A DNA stretch of 32,137 bases. Origin: Actinomycetota bacterium. GTDB lineage: Bacteria > Actinomycetota > CADDZG01 > WHSQ01. The stretch is from the NCBI GenBank assembly GCA_013695465.1, contig JACDAL010000116.1:1-32137 (forward strand), written 5' to 3'. The notes under the pieces are model-generated. The model saw only the letters and a list, made by a program, of their open reading frames with translations, was not told the origin of the DNA and searched no databases. Positions 22,295 to 30,861 of this stretch are shown in pieces; position 1 is the stretch's first letter; every line of letters begins with the position of its first letter. The translations under genes were made by a program, and so were the position numbers.

Positions 22295-25200
22295 TTAGAG
22301 GCCGAGCGCGGCTGTGACCAGTTCCTCCTGCTCCTGCTCGTGCACCTTGTGGTTGCCGGTGGCGGGGCTGGCGCTCTCGGCCCGGGCGACATGAACCAGC
22401 TTCAGAGGATCGAAGTTCATGCGGTGCAGGCGGGCATGGATGAAGGCCCAGGCCCCCATGTTCTCGGGCTCCTCCTGCGCCCAACACAGAGTCGACGCGT
22501 TGGAATAAGTCTTGATTAGCTCTTCGATCTGCTCCTGAGGGAACGGGTAGAGCTGCTCGATGCGCACGATCGCAGCGTGGCCCCCGTCCTCCTCGCGCTT
22601 GTCCTTCAATGCGTAAGCGAACTTGCCGGTGCAGAGAATGACGCGCTCGATATCGTCCTTGGAGTCGATCCAGGGATCGTCGATGACTTCTCGGAAAGAG
22701 CCGTCGGTGAGCTCCTCGGTCGCGCTGCGCGCGTGAGGTGATCGCAACAGCGACTTCGGGGTCATCACCACAAGGGGCTTTCTCACCGTACGGTGCATCT
22801 GGCGCCTGAGCACATGGAAGTACTGAGCCGGAGTGGACGGTTGAACCACCTGCAAGTTGTCCTCGGCGCAGAGTGTGAGAAAGCGTTCTAGACGGGCGCT
22901 GGAATGCTCCGGCCCCTGCCCCTCGTAGCCGTGCGGCAACAGAAGAACGAGACCGCTCGTCTGATCCCACTTGTCCTCGCCCGCGGCGATGTACTGATCG
23001 ATCACGACCTGGGCGCCGTTTGCGAAGTCGCCGAACTGCGCTTCCCACAGCACCAGCGCATCACCGTTCGCGATCGAGTAGCCGTACTCGAAACCGAGGA
23101 CCGCGTTCTCCGACAGCAGGCTGTCGAAAGCTCTAAAGGGCGCCTGGTTATCGCCGACATGGTTGAGGGCCATGTACTCCTCGCCGGTGCGGTAATCGGC
23201 AAAGACCGAGTGCCTCTGGCTGAAGGTGCCCCGGCGGGAGTCCTGTCCGGACAACCGCACACGCAAACCTTCGAGCAGAAGTGACCCGAATGCCAGCAGC
23301 TCCGCCTGTGCCCAGTCGATGTCGTCGTCGGCGAGCAAGGACCGCCTACGTTCGAGCATCTTCTTGAGCTTTGGATGGGGCTCGAAGTCGGTGGGCCATG
23401 ACGTGAGCACGTGGTGGATGTGCTCTAGACGCTCCCGCTCGACCCCCGTTACGACCTGGGAGAGCACTCCCTCTGCCGCCGGCGGAGCCGACGCGCGCAG
23501 CCCCGGCTGGGGGGCCGAGTCCCTGGTCTCTTCGAAGGCCTTGTCGAGCCGGGAGCGGAACTCATCGAGCAGCTTCTCGGCCTCATCGAGGGTGAGCTCG
23601 TTGCGATTCACAAGCTTCTCGGTGTAGATCTTGCGCAACGAACGCCGATCGGCGATGTCCTGGTACATCAAAGGCTGCGTGAAAGAAGGATCGTCGACCT
23701 CTTGGTGACCGTGCCTGCGATAGCAGACGAGATCAATCACAACATCTGACTTGAACTCCTGCCGATACTCGAAAGCGAGCCGTGCCACTCGCACACAGGC
23801 CTCGGGATCATCACCGTTGACGTGGAAGATGGGGGCCTGGATCATCTTGCCTATATCGGTGGCATAGGTGCTGGAACGTCCTTCTGTCGGCGAGGTAGTG
23901 AAGCCGATGTTGTTATTGACGACGATGTGCACAGTGCCGCCGGTCCGGTAACCGGATAGCTGCGACATGTTGAACGTCTCGGCAACTACTCCCTGGCCCG
24001 CAAATGCCGCATCGCCGTGAAGCAGTACAGGAAGGATCCGGAAATGTCCGGTGGGGCCGATGAGGCCCTGCTTGGCCCGCGCCATTCCCTCGACGACCGG
24101 GTCGACAGACTCGAGATGAGACGCGTTGGAGCTAAGGACGACGGCGAGGTCCTTTCCCGCGCGCGACTTGAAGCGTCCCGTCATGCCGAGGTGGTACTTG
24201 ACGTCACCTGAGCCCTGGACTGTCTCAGGATCGATGTCGCCCTGGAACTCATGGAACATGTCTTGCAAGGACTTTCCCACGATGTTTGCGAGGACGTTAA
24301 GCCGGCCGCGGTGCGACATGCCCATCACCGTTTCGACCATGCCCTGCTCGGCCGCCTCCTCGAGTAGCGCATCGAGCATGGGTATCACTGCATCGGCACC
24401 CTCCAGCGAATAGCGGCGCTGGCCCGTGTACTTCGAATGCAGGAAGCGCTCAAAGGCCTCCGCAGCGTTGATCCGGTCGAGAATGTGCTTCTTCTCATCA
24501 AGCGTGAGTACGCGTTGCGTCGATGACTCGACTCGCTCTTGAATCCAGCGTTTCTGCTCTGGATCGGAGATGTGCATGTACTCGGTGCCTGTGGTTCCGC
24601 AATAAGCGTCGCGCAGCGCGTCGAGGATGTCTCGGAGCGGCTCTCGACGGGGTCCGCTGAGAGCGTCGGTCAAGAACTCCCGATCGAGATCCCATACCGT
24701 GAGGCCGTAGGTCGCGATGTCGAGCTCGGGATGGCGCAGCACCTCCGAGCCGATCGGGTTGAGCTCCGCAAGCATGTGACCGCGCACGCGATGCATGTTG
24801 ATGAGCTGGCTGACATGCGATTGCTTCTCGAGATACAAATCGGTATCGTCGGCGGTCGCCCGATCACGCCGCCAACGCGCGGGATCGTAGGGCACCGTAA
24901 GCGACGCGAAGATCTCGTCGTAGAACCGCTCCTCTCCCAAGAGGAGGTCGTGGATGAAGGCGAGGAACTGTCCTGACTCGGCTCCCTGTATTACGCGATG
25001 ATCGTAGGTGCTCGTCAGGGTTACGATCTTGCTGACCGCAACGTGTGCGAGCATACGTTCGTCCGCAGCCTCGTACTCCGTGGGATAACCAATCGAGCCG
25101 ACACCGACGATCAGGCCCTGACCCGCCATCAGGCGCGGCACCGACTGGCTCGTGCCCACGGTTCCCGGATTGGTAATTGTCACCGTTGTGTCCTGGAAGT

Positions 25201-25900
25201 CTGAGGGGGTCAGCTTGTTCGTCCGCACTTTTCGAATGACTTCTTCATAGCCCCTCAGAAAGCCAGAGAAATCGAGCGCGTCTGCATCCTTGATGTTGGG
25301 AACCAGAAGCGTGCGGCCTCCGGATCGCTCGACGTCGACGGCGATCCCCAGATTTACGATCTTGTGTTGCACGAGATAGGGATCGCCCGCAACCTCGGTA
25401 TAGCTGGCCTTCATCGCAGGGCGTGCCTTCAGCGCCTTCAGAACCGCCCACGCGATGATGTGCGTGAACGAGACCTTGCCCGGGCGTCTGTCTCTGAGAT
25501 AGCGGTTCACGACGCGACGGTTCTCTTCGAGCAGCTTGGCGGGAATGGTTCTGACCGAGGTCGCGGTGGGAACCTGTAACGAGGCCTGCATATTCTCGGC
25601 GATCCGGGCGGCCACGCCGCGCAGCGGAACGGCTTCTTCGGGCGGCTTCTGATCTGGAGGAGCCTCCTGGGCGGCGCGCGACTCAGCGTCGGTCGATTTG
25701 CTCTCGACGCGTTCTTCGGGCTCCGCGCGTTGCTCCTCGCGCGCAGGAGCTGCGGCCGAGCGGGTCCCGGGCGGCCGGTAGTCCTCGAAGAACTCCCTCC
25801 AGGATTCTGTGACCGAGCGGGGGTTCTCTTGAAACTGCCGGTACATGTCTTCGACCAGCCACTCGTTGGGCCCGAAGCGCTGCTTGTTGTCCTTATCCAC
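22295..25900 (-). CDS. kgd: multifunctional 2-oxoglutarate decarboxylase/dehydrogenase E1-E2 (Kgd)
   Basis: 1201 residues, close to the mycobacterial protein (about 1230). A short N-terminal helix segment (FGPNEWLVEDMYRQF) is followed by an Ala/Glu/Pro linker (44-92) and no lipoyl domain. Next comes an E2-type succinyltransferase core (about 95-335) with catalytic His301 in DHRVIQG, then a thiamine-diphosphate E1 part (about 365-1201). The E1 part has SHRGRLNVL (529-537) and the GD-x-NN cofactor motif (G629-D630 to N662-N664). It oxidatively decarboxylates 2-oxoglutarate in the TCA cycle and transfers the succinyl group with external lipoyl and E3 partners. Regulation by acetyl-CoA and by a GarA-type FHA protein is known in mycobacteria and is not testable here. 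It starts at GTG 25900 after GGTGA. Confidence 0.96.
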   Translation of the reverse strand: MDKDNKQRFGPNEWLVEDMYRQFQENPRSVTESWREFFEDYRPPGTRSAAAPAREEQRAEPEERVESKSTDAESRAAQEAPPDQKPPEEAVPLRGVAARIAENMQASLQVPTATSVRTIPAKLLEENRRVVNRYLRDRRPGKVSFTHIIAWAVLKALKARPAMKASYTEVAGDPYLVQHKIVNLGIAVDVERSGGRTLLVPNIKDADALDFSGFLRGYEEVIRKVRTNKLTPSDFQDTTVTITNPGTVGTSQSVPRLMAGQGLIVGVGSIGYPTEYEAADERMLAHVAVSKIVTLTSTYDHRVIQGAESGQFLAFIHDLLLGEERFYDEIFASLTVPYDPARWRRDRATADDTDLYLEKQSHVSQLINMHRVRGHMLAELNPIGSEVLRHPELDIATYGLTVWDLDREFLTDALSGPRREPLRDILDALRDAYCGTTGTEYMHISDPEQKRWIQERVESSTQRVLTLDEKKHILDRINAAEAFERFLHSKYTGQRRYSLEGADAVIPMLDALLEEAAEQGMVETVMGMSHRGRLNVLANIVGKSLQDMFHEFQGDIDPETVQGSGDVKYHLGMTGRFKSRAGKDLAVVLSSNASHLESVDPVVEGMARAKQGLIGPTGHFRILPVLLHGDAAFAGQGVVAETFNMSQLSGYRTGGTVHIVVNNNIGFTTSPTEGRSSTYATDIGKMIQAPIFHVNGDDPEACVRVARLAFEYRQEFKSDVVIDLVCYRRHGHQEVDDPSFTQPLMYQDIADRRSLRKIYTEKLVNRNELTLDEAEKLLDEFRSRLDKAFEETRDSAPQPGLRASAPPAAEGVLSQVVTGVERERLEHIHHVLTSWPTDFEPHPKLKKMLERRRSLLADDDIDWAQAELLAFGSLLLEGLRVRLSGQDSRRGTFSQRHSVFADYRTGEEYMALNHVGDNQAPFRAFDSLLSENAVLGFEYGYSIANGDALVLWEAQFGDFANGAQVVIDQYIAAGEDKWDQTSGLVLLLPHGYEGQGPEHSSARLERFLTLCAEDNLQVVQPSTPAQYFHVLRRQMHRTVRKPLVVMTPKSLLRSPHARSATEELTDGSFREVIDDPWIDSKDDIERVILCTGKFAYALKDKREEDGGHAAIVRIEQLYPFPQEQIEELIKTYSNASTLCWAQEEPENMGAWAFIHARLHRMNFDPLKLVHVARAESASPATGNHKVHEQEQEELVTAALGL

Positions 25901-26030
25901 TCAGATCACCGTCACGGTCGAATTGACACTCTCAAGTTGAAGCGGGCAACCAGAATAGTGGCCCGGTGAGAGCTTGGATTTCAAGCGACACACCCCCACC
26001 CGTGAGGAATACGCTCCCCAAGAGAACCGT

Positions 26031-26036
26031 TAGCCT
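26031..26036 (+). promoter_or_regulatory. putative -10 box of a leaderless promoter for the MFS gene
   Basis: TAGCCT ends 6 nt before the ATG at 26043. There is no purine-rich ribosome site before this ATG. The 142-bp divergent gap to kgd also holds a TTGACA at 25923 on this strand without a matching -10 at 17 bp. Confidence 0.45.
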
Positions 26037-26042
26037 CATCAG

Positions 26043-27239
26043 ATGCGCACAGTCAAAGTTCCGGATACGCGCGCCCTTGAGCCCGACTCGGATCCAACCC
26101 CGAGCCGGCTCCTGTCGCCGCTGTTTGTCCTCGTCACGCTCTCGACCTTCGCCTACTTCACCTCGGTGGGGGCGCTTCAGCCGACGCTGCCCCGCTTTGT
26201 GGAGGGACCGCTCGGCGGCGGCAGCGTGGCTGTGGGGCTGTCGGTGGGGATCTTCAGCATCGCAGCCGTGCTCATGCGGCCCTTCGGCGGCTACCTCTCG
26301 GATTTGCACGGCCGCCGCATGGCCATGGTGCTGGGAGCGGCCGCAGTTGCGGCTGCGATCCTGGGCCAGATCTGGGTCGAGTCACTTGCATGGCTCGTAC
26401 CACTGCGAGTGGCCTCCGGAATCGGGGAGGCGCTCTTCTGGGTCGGCGCGGCTGCCGTGGTGAGCGACCTTGCTCCGGAGAATCGGCGAGGGGAAGCGGT
26501 CAGTTACTTCTCACTGGCGCTCTACGGAGGATTGGTGCTGGGCCCGGTGTTGGGGGAGACGGTTCTAGCCCAGGACTCCTACGGAAATGTATGGCTGCTT
26601 GCAGCCGGGCTGGCTGCGCTCGCCGCGCTGCTCGGCCTGCCGGTCGGTGACACTAGGCTCGATGCCGGATCGCACTCGGTCTCGGGCTGGCGCCGGTTCG
26701 TGCATCCGGGGGCGATCTTGCCGGGAACGGTCCTGGCGACCAGCATGCTGGGGCTCGGTGGATTCTTCACGTTCGTCCCCCTGTATGCGCTCGAGCTCGG
26801 CATGTCGGGCTCGAGGCTCGTGTTCGCACTGTTCTCCGGGGTCGTGCTGATAGTTCGGAGCTTCGGCGCCCGGATTCCCGACCGCCTCGGCTCCCTGAAG
26901 AGCGCGCGCGGCGCGCTCACGGGACAGGCCGCAGGCCTCACGATCGCGGCGCTGTGGCAGACGCCCACGGGCCTCTTGGTGGGGACGGTCGTTTACGCAC
27001 TGGGCCAGTCTCTGGCGTTCCCGGCGCTCATGACGATGGCGGTCGGCCGCGCCAAGGCGTCCGAGCGAGGTGCCGTAGTGGGCACCTTCTCCGCTTTCTT
27101 CGACTTCGGCTTCGGCCTCGGTGCGGTGGTTCTGGGCGTGGTCGCCGGAACCATGGGCTATGCGGGCTCGTTTCTGGTGGGGGCTGGGGTGGCGCTGGGC
27201 GGGTTGTTGCTCCTGGGGCTCCGCGCCGACTCGATCTAG
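26043..27239 (+). CDS. MFS transporter
   Basis: 398 residues with about twelve hydrophobic segments. The first loop between helices 2 and 3 carries the MFS motif A as GGYLSDLHGRRMAM (82-95), and a weaker half-repeat, RIPDRLGSLKSARG, appears in the second half. The size and the short central loop fit a drug/sugar-type exporter or importer of the 12-helix class. Substrate is unknown; resemblance to the arabinose-efflux/YfcJ group is only an impression. The stop overlaps the stop of the convergent FAH-family gene by 4 bp, and no terminator can fit between them. Confidence 0.9.
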   Translation: MRTVKVPDTRALEPDSDPTPSRLLSPLFVLVTLSTFAYFTSVGALQPTLPRFVEGPLGGGSVAVGLSVGIFSIAAVLMRPFGGYLSDLHGRRMAMVLGAAAVAAAILGQIWVESLAWLVPLRVASGIGEALFWVGAAAVVSDLAPENRRGEAVSYFSLALYGGLVLGPVLGETVLAQDSYGNVWLLAAGLAALAALLGLPVGDTRLDAGSHSVSGWRRFVHPGAILPGTVLATSMLGLGGFFTFVPLYALELGMSGSRLVFALFSGVVLIVRSFGARIPDRLGSLKSARGALTGQAAGLTIAALWQTPTGLLVGTVVYALGQSLAFPALMTMAVGRAKASERGAVVGTFSAFFDFGFGLGAVVLGVVAGTMGYAGSFLVGAGVALGGLLLLGLRADSI

Positions 27240-28027
27240 ACCGCTACGACCTCGTTGGTGAGAGAGCCGAGCCCGTCGATCTCGACCGTGACGAGGTCGC
27301 CCGGATTCAGGTAGGCCCCGGTTCCCAACGCCACGCCGGCCGGCGTCCCGGTGGCGATGACGTCGCCGGGCTCGAGTGAAAACGTGTGAGAGCAATAGGA
27401 GACCAGCGCGGGCACCTTGAAGATCAGCTGTGAGGTGTTCGAGTCCTGGCGGATCTCACCGTTGACCAGCGAGCGGATCCCTAGGTCGTGCGGATCCGGG
27501 ACGTCGTCGGGAGTGACCAACCATGGCCCGAAGGGCGCGAATGTGTCGAAGCTCTTGCCTCTGAACCACTGTCCGTCGGAGAGTTGCGCCACGCGTTCGG
27601 AGACATCGTTGAAACAGGCGTAGCCACCGATTGCGGCCGTCGCCTGCTCTGTCGAAACGTCGCGAGCCGGCGCGCCGATCACAACTGCGAGCTCCGCTTC
27701 ATAGTCGAGCTTGACCTCACCGTTAGGCATCTCGATGGCATCGCCCGTGCCTATCACGCAACTGGACGGTTTCGAGAACAGCAGCGGCTTGTCGGGCGGC
27801 TCGGCATTGGTCTCACGAGCGTGATCGAGGTAGTTGAGCCCGATGCAGATGATCTTTCCCGGGCGCCGCACCGGCGGTCCGAAGACCGCGTCCTCGAGTG
27901 CAAGTCCCTTGCCTCTCAGCGATGTGGGGGCGCGGCAGAGGTGGTCGACCAACCTGCCCGGCAAGGGATAGCAGCGATCCGCCTCGATGCGGGCGGGACG
28001 TCCGTCGGCGAGGGTGGTAAGGCGCAC
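27236..28027 (-). CDS. fumarylacetoacetate hydrolase (FAH) family protein
   Basis: 263 residues. An N-terminal about 50 residues precede the FAH core that begins at GKIICIGLNYLDHA. Metal ligands are Glu110 and Glu112 (DYEAELAVVIG) and Asp141 (CFNDVSER). Lys158 in RGKSFDTFAPFGP and the closing TGTPAGV are typical active-site segments. Family members split C-C bonds in 3-ketoacids, decarboxylate oxaloacetate or cleave acylpyruvates. The exact substrate cannot be chosen; bacterial two-domain members of this size are often acylpyruvases or oxaloacetate decarboxylases. It starts with GTG at 28027, with AAGGAG 6 nt upstream. It is divergent from the PLP-enzyme gene. Confidence 0.92.
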   Translation of the reverse strand: MRLTTLADGRPARIEADRCYPLPGRLVDHLCRAPTSLRGKGLALEDAVFGPPVRRPGKIICIGLNYLDHARETNAEPPDKPLLFSKPSSCVIGTGDAIEMPNGEVKLDYEAELAVVIGAPARDVSTEQATAAIGGYACFNDVSERVAQLSDGQWFRGKSFDTFAPFGPWLVTPDDVPDPHDLGIRSLVNGEIRQDSNTSQLIFKVPALVSYCSHTFSLEPGDVIATGTPAGVALGTGAYLNPGDLVTVEIDGLGSLTNEVVAV

Positions 28028-28084
28028 GGCGACTCCTTATCGGGGTGGAGCTGTCACGGCTGAGATCCTTCTGCTGCGACACCC

Positions 28085-28090
28085 TATGCT
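28085..28090 (+). promoter_or_regulatory. putative -10 box (TATGCT) for the cysteine-desulfurase-like gene
   Basis: TATGCT lies 30 nt before the ATG at 28121 and would give a leader of about 24 nt that contains the AGGAGG at 28106-28111. No -35 consensus is seen. Confidence 0.35.
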
Positions 28091-28120
28091 GCCATCGCTC
28101 AGCCTAGGAGGCCCGTGGAC

Positions 28121-29356
28121 ATGCCACTGAAAGATTCCCCACTCGACGTGGAGCACCTTCGCAAGCGCTTTCCGGCGTTGGCGGCGCGACGAGGTGATGT
28201 CTTTGTCGACTCGCCGGGCGGCACCCAGGTGCCGGCGGAGGTTATCGACGCCATGGCCTCCTACCTCGAGCGGAGCAACGCCAACGCGGGTGGGGCCTTT
28301 GCCACCAGCGCCGCCACCGACACGGTGATCTCCGAGGCCCGCGGGGCGGGCGCCGATCTCCTCGGATGTTCGCCGGACGAGATCGTTTTCGGGCCCAACA
28401 TGACGACGCTGTGCCTGTCGCTGTCGCGCTCGATCGCTCGCACTCTGGCGCCCGGCGATGAGGTGATCGTGACCCGCCTCGACCACGACGCCAACATCGC
28501 CCCGTGGTTGGCGGTGGCTGAAGATAAGGGGGCCGCGGTCAGGTGGGTCGACATCGATCCCTCCGACTGCACTCTCGACCTTCGCTCTCTAGAGCAGGCA
28601 CTGAACCCGAGCACGCGTGTGGTCGCCTTCACTCTGGCCTCGAACGCCACCGGCACAATCGCCGCGGCGCGGCGCGTAATCGAGCTGGCGCGCACGACTC
28701 CCGCGCTGGTGGTGGCCGACGCGGTCCACTTGGCTCCTCACCGGCTCATTGATGTCACCAGCCTCGACGTCGACGTGCTCCTGTGCTCGCCTTACAAGTT
28801 CTTCGGGCCTCACCTGGGCGTGATGTTCGGCCGGCACAGCCTGCTGCGTGAACTGGCGCCCTACAAGGTGCGTCCGGCATCCGACGAAGTCCCCAACCGC
28901 TTCGAGACCGGGACGCTGAGCCACGAGGCACTCGCCGGGTTCACCGCCGCGGTGGACTACCTCGGCGGTCTCACCGGTCCTGCCCTCGACCGGCGCGCGG
29001 GCTTGGCGGCCGGAATGGCGGCGGTATTGGGGCACGAGAAGGCACTCGCCGGCCTTTTTCTCGATCGCATCGAGGCGATCCCCGGTGTGCGGCTGTATGG
29101 GATCTCGGAGCGGGAACGGCTCGATGAGCGCACGCCAACCTTTGCTCTGACGGTGGAGGGCGTGACTCCGAGGTTCGCGGCCGAAGAGCTCGGGAGGCGG
29201 GGCATCTACGCCTGGGACGGCAACTACTACGCCCTCGCGGTGATGGAGCGGCTCGGGCTTCAGGCCTCAGGCGGCGCCCTGCGCATCGGCTTCTGTCACT
29301 TGAACACTTCCGAGGAGGTCGAGCGAGTGGGGGCCGAGCTGGCCCGGCTCGCCTGA
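28121..29356 (+). CDS. cysteine-desulfurase-like class V aminotransferase family protein
   Basis: 411 residues from the ATG at 28121, which has AGGAGG 9 nt upstream; a GTG at 28115 is only 3 nt from that site. The fold-type-I PLP pattern includes DSPGGTQVP near the start, TRLDHDAN (the His that stacks on PLP), LVVADAVHLAPHR with the PLP-pyridine Asp, and the Schiff-base Lys226 in CSPYKFFGPHLG. It resembles the subfamily of cysteine-desulfurase homologues that lack the flexible-loop catalytic cysteine of IscS/SufS. Activity on cysteine is therefore not assured. No iron-sulfur scaffold genes are nearby. Confidence 0.9.
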   Translation: MPLKDSPLDVEHLRKRFPALAARRGDVFVDSPGGTQVPAEVIDAMASYLERSNANAGGAFATSAATDTVISEARGAGADLLGCSPDEIVFGPNMTTLCLSLSRSIARTLAPGDEVIVTRLDHDANIAPWLAVAEDKGAAVRWVDIDPSDCTLDLRSLEQALNPSTRVVAFTLASNATGTIAAARRVIELARTTPALVVADAVHLAPHRLIDVTSLDVDVLLCSPYKFFGPHLGVMFGRHSLLRELAPYKVRPASDEVPNRFETGTLSHEALAGFTAAVDYLGGLTGPALDRRAGLAAGMAAVLGHEKALAGLFLDRIEAIPGVRLYGISERERLDERTPTFALTVEGVTPRFAAEELGRRGIYAWDGNYYALAVMERLGLQASGGALRIGFCHLNTSEEVERVGAELARLA

Positions 29357-29368
29357 GGGGGCCGAGCC

Positions 29369-30172
29369 CTAGACGTCCCACCACAGCGTCGCCATATCCC
29401 CCGGCTGCAAGACCGCGCGCTCCCCCAGCAGCTCGTCGATCTCTGAATCGCGCTCCTGTGTCAGGCACAGGCGGCGGCGGACGAATGCGACCAACTCCGG
29501 CCTCGTCCGGGAGCGATCCGGCGGGGTGCGTTTCCAGCGCTCGAGATGCGCCTCGATCCCGGCCTCTGTGAGAACCTCCAAGGCGTCCTCGCAGGTCGGG
29601 CCCTCGGGGCGATCGAGGCCGTGGAAATGACGCCAGAAATCGTTGAGCGCGACCTGGGGGTGGCGCTCGGTGAGCTCGGCAACGACCCGGATCCCCGCAT
29701 GTCGCCCCAGAGCGAGGGCAAAGGGTGCCAAGGCGCCGACGTTGTAGAAGACGTTGCCGCAGATGACGACGTCGACCAGCGGTGCTTCGGGCGACGCTTC
29801 GGGCCACGAACCCTGAATCGCGCGGTGCTCGATGCCCAGCCGGTCTGCCTCCCGGCCGAAGGTCTCGAGCATGGCCGCGCTCTCGTCGAGCGCCACGATC
29901 ACGCCCACGCGGCCGCCTAAGGGGAGGCTCGACGCTCCGCCGCCGGCTCCAACGTCCAGGATCCAACCGGAAGGGGGCAGGACCTCCAGGGCGCGGCGGT
30001 GGGCCGGGTTTTGCTCCTCCTCCGACGGAAGGAACAGGGAGGGCGGAAATCCCCACGGCGACTCCGGGGCTCGCTCGAGGATGTGCTGGGGAATGGCCCA
30101 GGCGGCGAGGTGCGCGGCCCACTTGTCTTGAGCAGTCGTTGCTCCCGACCTCCCGCTGGAAAGCGTTGGCAT
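29369..30172 (-). CDS. class I SAM-dependent methyltransferase
   Basis: 267 residues. Motif I is ILDVGAGGGAS (71-81), and the acidic residue for the SAM ribose is Asp96 (VIVALDE). A motif IV-like segment follows (VDVVICGNVFYNV), so SAM binding is likely. The sequence before motif I (about 1-68) is a substrate-side cap with KWAAHLAAWAIPQHIL. The C-terminal about 80 residues are charged and end with WWDV. I cannot name the substrate. It is convergent with the PLP-enzyme gene (12 bp apart) and divergent from the membrane-anchored protein at 30226 across an AT-rich 53-bp gap. The ATG at 30172 has only a weak AGGA. Confidence 0.88.
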   Translation of the reverse strand: MPTLSSGRSGATTAQDKWAAHLAAWAIPQHILERAPESPWGFPPSLFLPSEEEQNPAHRRALEVLPPSGWILDVGAGGGASSLPLGGRVGVIVALDESAAMLETFGREADRLGIEHRAIQGSWPEASPEAPLVDVVICGNVFYNVGALAPFALALGRHAGIRVVAELTERHPQVALNDFWRHFHGLDRPEGPTCEDALEVLTEAGIEAHLERWKRTPPDRSRTRPELVAFVRRRLCLTQERDSEIDELLGERAVLQPGDMATLWWDV

Positions 30173-30225
30173 TTCCTGTTATTAATCTCCAACAAAGTTG
30201 CTGCTGACTTCACCCGAGGTGACTC

Positions 30226-30861
30226 ATGCAACCTATCCGCCGGTCACAGTTCGGCCTGGATCCTCCTCCGGCTCCCGCCAGCCGGGCGCTGCCCCCGCTG
30301 GGCACGTTCGTGGGGCTGCTGGCGCTGCTGGCGGTGGCACTGTTCCTGGCTCAGAGCGCCGCCGATACGCCTCCCCTCGCCGAGCCTGTAGGCAACTCTG
30401 CGGCGCAACCCGAGCCGTCAATCCAAAGCGTGGCCGCCGCGCCGGCGCCGTCTTTGACCCGGGGCGAGGCCGTGGCTCGCTACCGCGCTCTAGATGCGCT
30501 GCGATTGCGCGCCTATCGGCAGCGGGACGTGTCGCTCTTCGCCGCCTATCTCACTCCCGATAGCGGTCTGCATGAGGTCGGGCGCAAGGAGATCAATCGC
30601 CTGCGAGCCGACGGGGTGGTGATGCGGCCCCGAGCTCAGACTCGTCGCATCAGCATCAGGAGTCTCCACCGGCGCCTGATCGTCGTGCGCCATGTCTCGG
30701 TGCAAGACCCTCGCTTCTACTCCTCCGGCAAAGACATCACGATCGACCCCCAAGCCAACCTGGTGACCACCGACTGGATGCTGCGGCCTGCAAACGGAGT
30801 CTGGAAGATCTTCAACTCACGGGTGCGAGCGGTGACGCGGCTACGGAGGGGAACGCGATGA
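30226..30861 (+). CDS. membrane-anchored protein with NTF2-like extracytoplasmic domain
   Basis: 211 residues. A Pro-rich start is followed by one membrane helix (about 25-43), an Ala/Pro/Ser linker (about 44-80) and a domain of about 120 residues. That domain begins LTRGEAVARYRALDALRLRAYRQRD and ends with WMLRPANGVWKIFNSRV. The cone-like alternation, a helix start and then strands ending in a W-K-I-F strand, is typical of NTF2-like/SnoaL folds, but the assignment is by eye. The ATG at 30226 is preceded by GAGGTGA. Its TGA overlaps the ATG of the PKD-domain gene by 4 bp, so the two are translated together and probably act together outside the membrane. Confidence 0.75.
   Translation: MQPIRRSQFGLDPPPAPASRALPPLGTFVGLLALLAVALFLAQSAADTPPLAEPVGNSAAQPEPSIQSVAAAPAPSLTRGEAVARYRALDALRLRAYRQRDVSLFAAYLTPDSGLHEVGRKEINRLRADGVVMRPRAQTRRISIRSLHRRLIVVRHVSVQDPRFYSSGKDITIDPQANLVTTDWMLRPANGVWKIFNSRVRAVTRLRRGTR

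Noticed and set aside
22008-23048. 346-codon minus-strand open frame
   Set aside because: Out-of-frame shadow of the 3' part of kgd extending under the macro-domain gene.
21776-25900. Macro-domain protein with kgd as an ADP-ribose/NAD toxin or defence module
   Set aside because: They are convergent, kgd is a housekeeping TCA enzyme, and no ADP-ribosyltransferase, sirtuin or NADase is present.
28971-30122. 383-codon minus-strand open frame
   Set aside because: Pro/Arg-rich shadow of the PLP-enzyme and methyltransferase genes, both of which have clear motifs.
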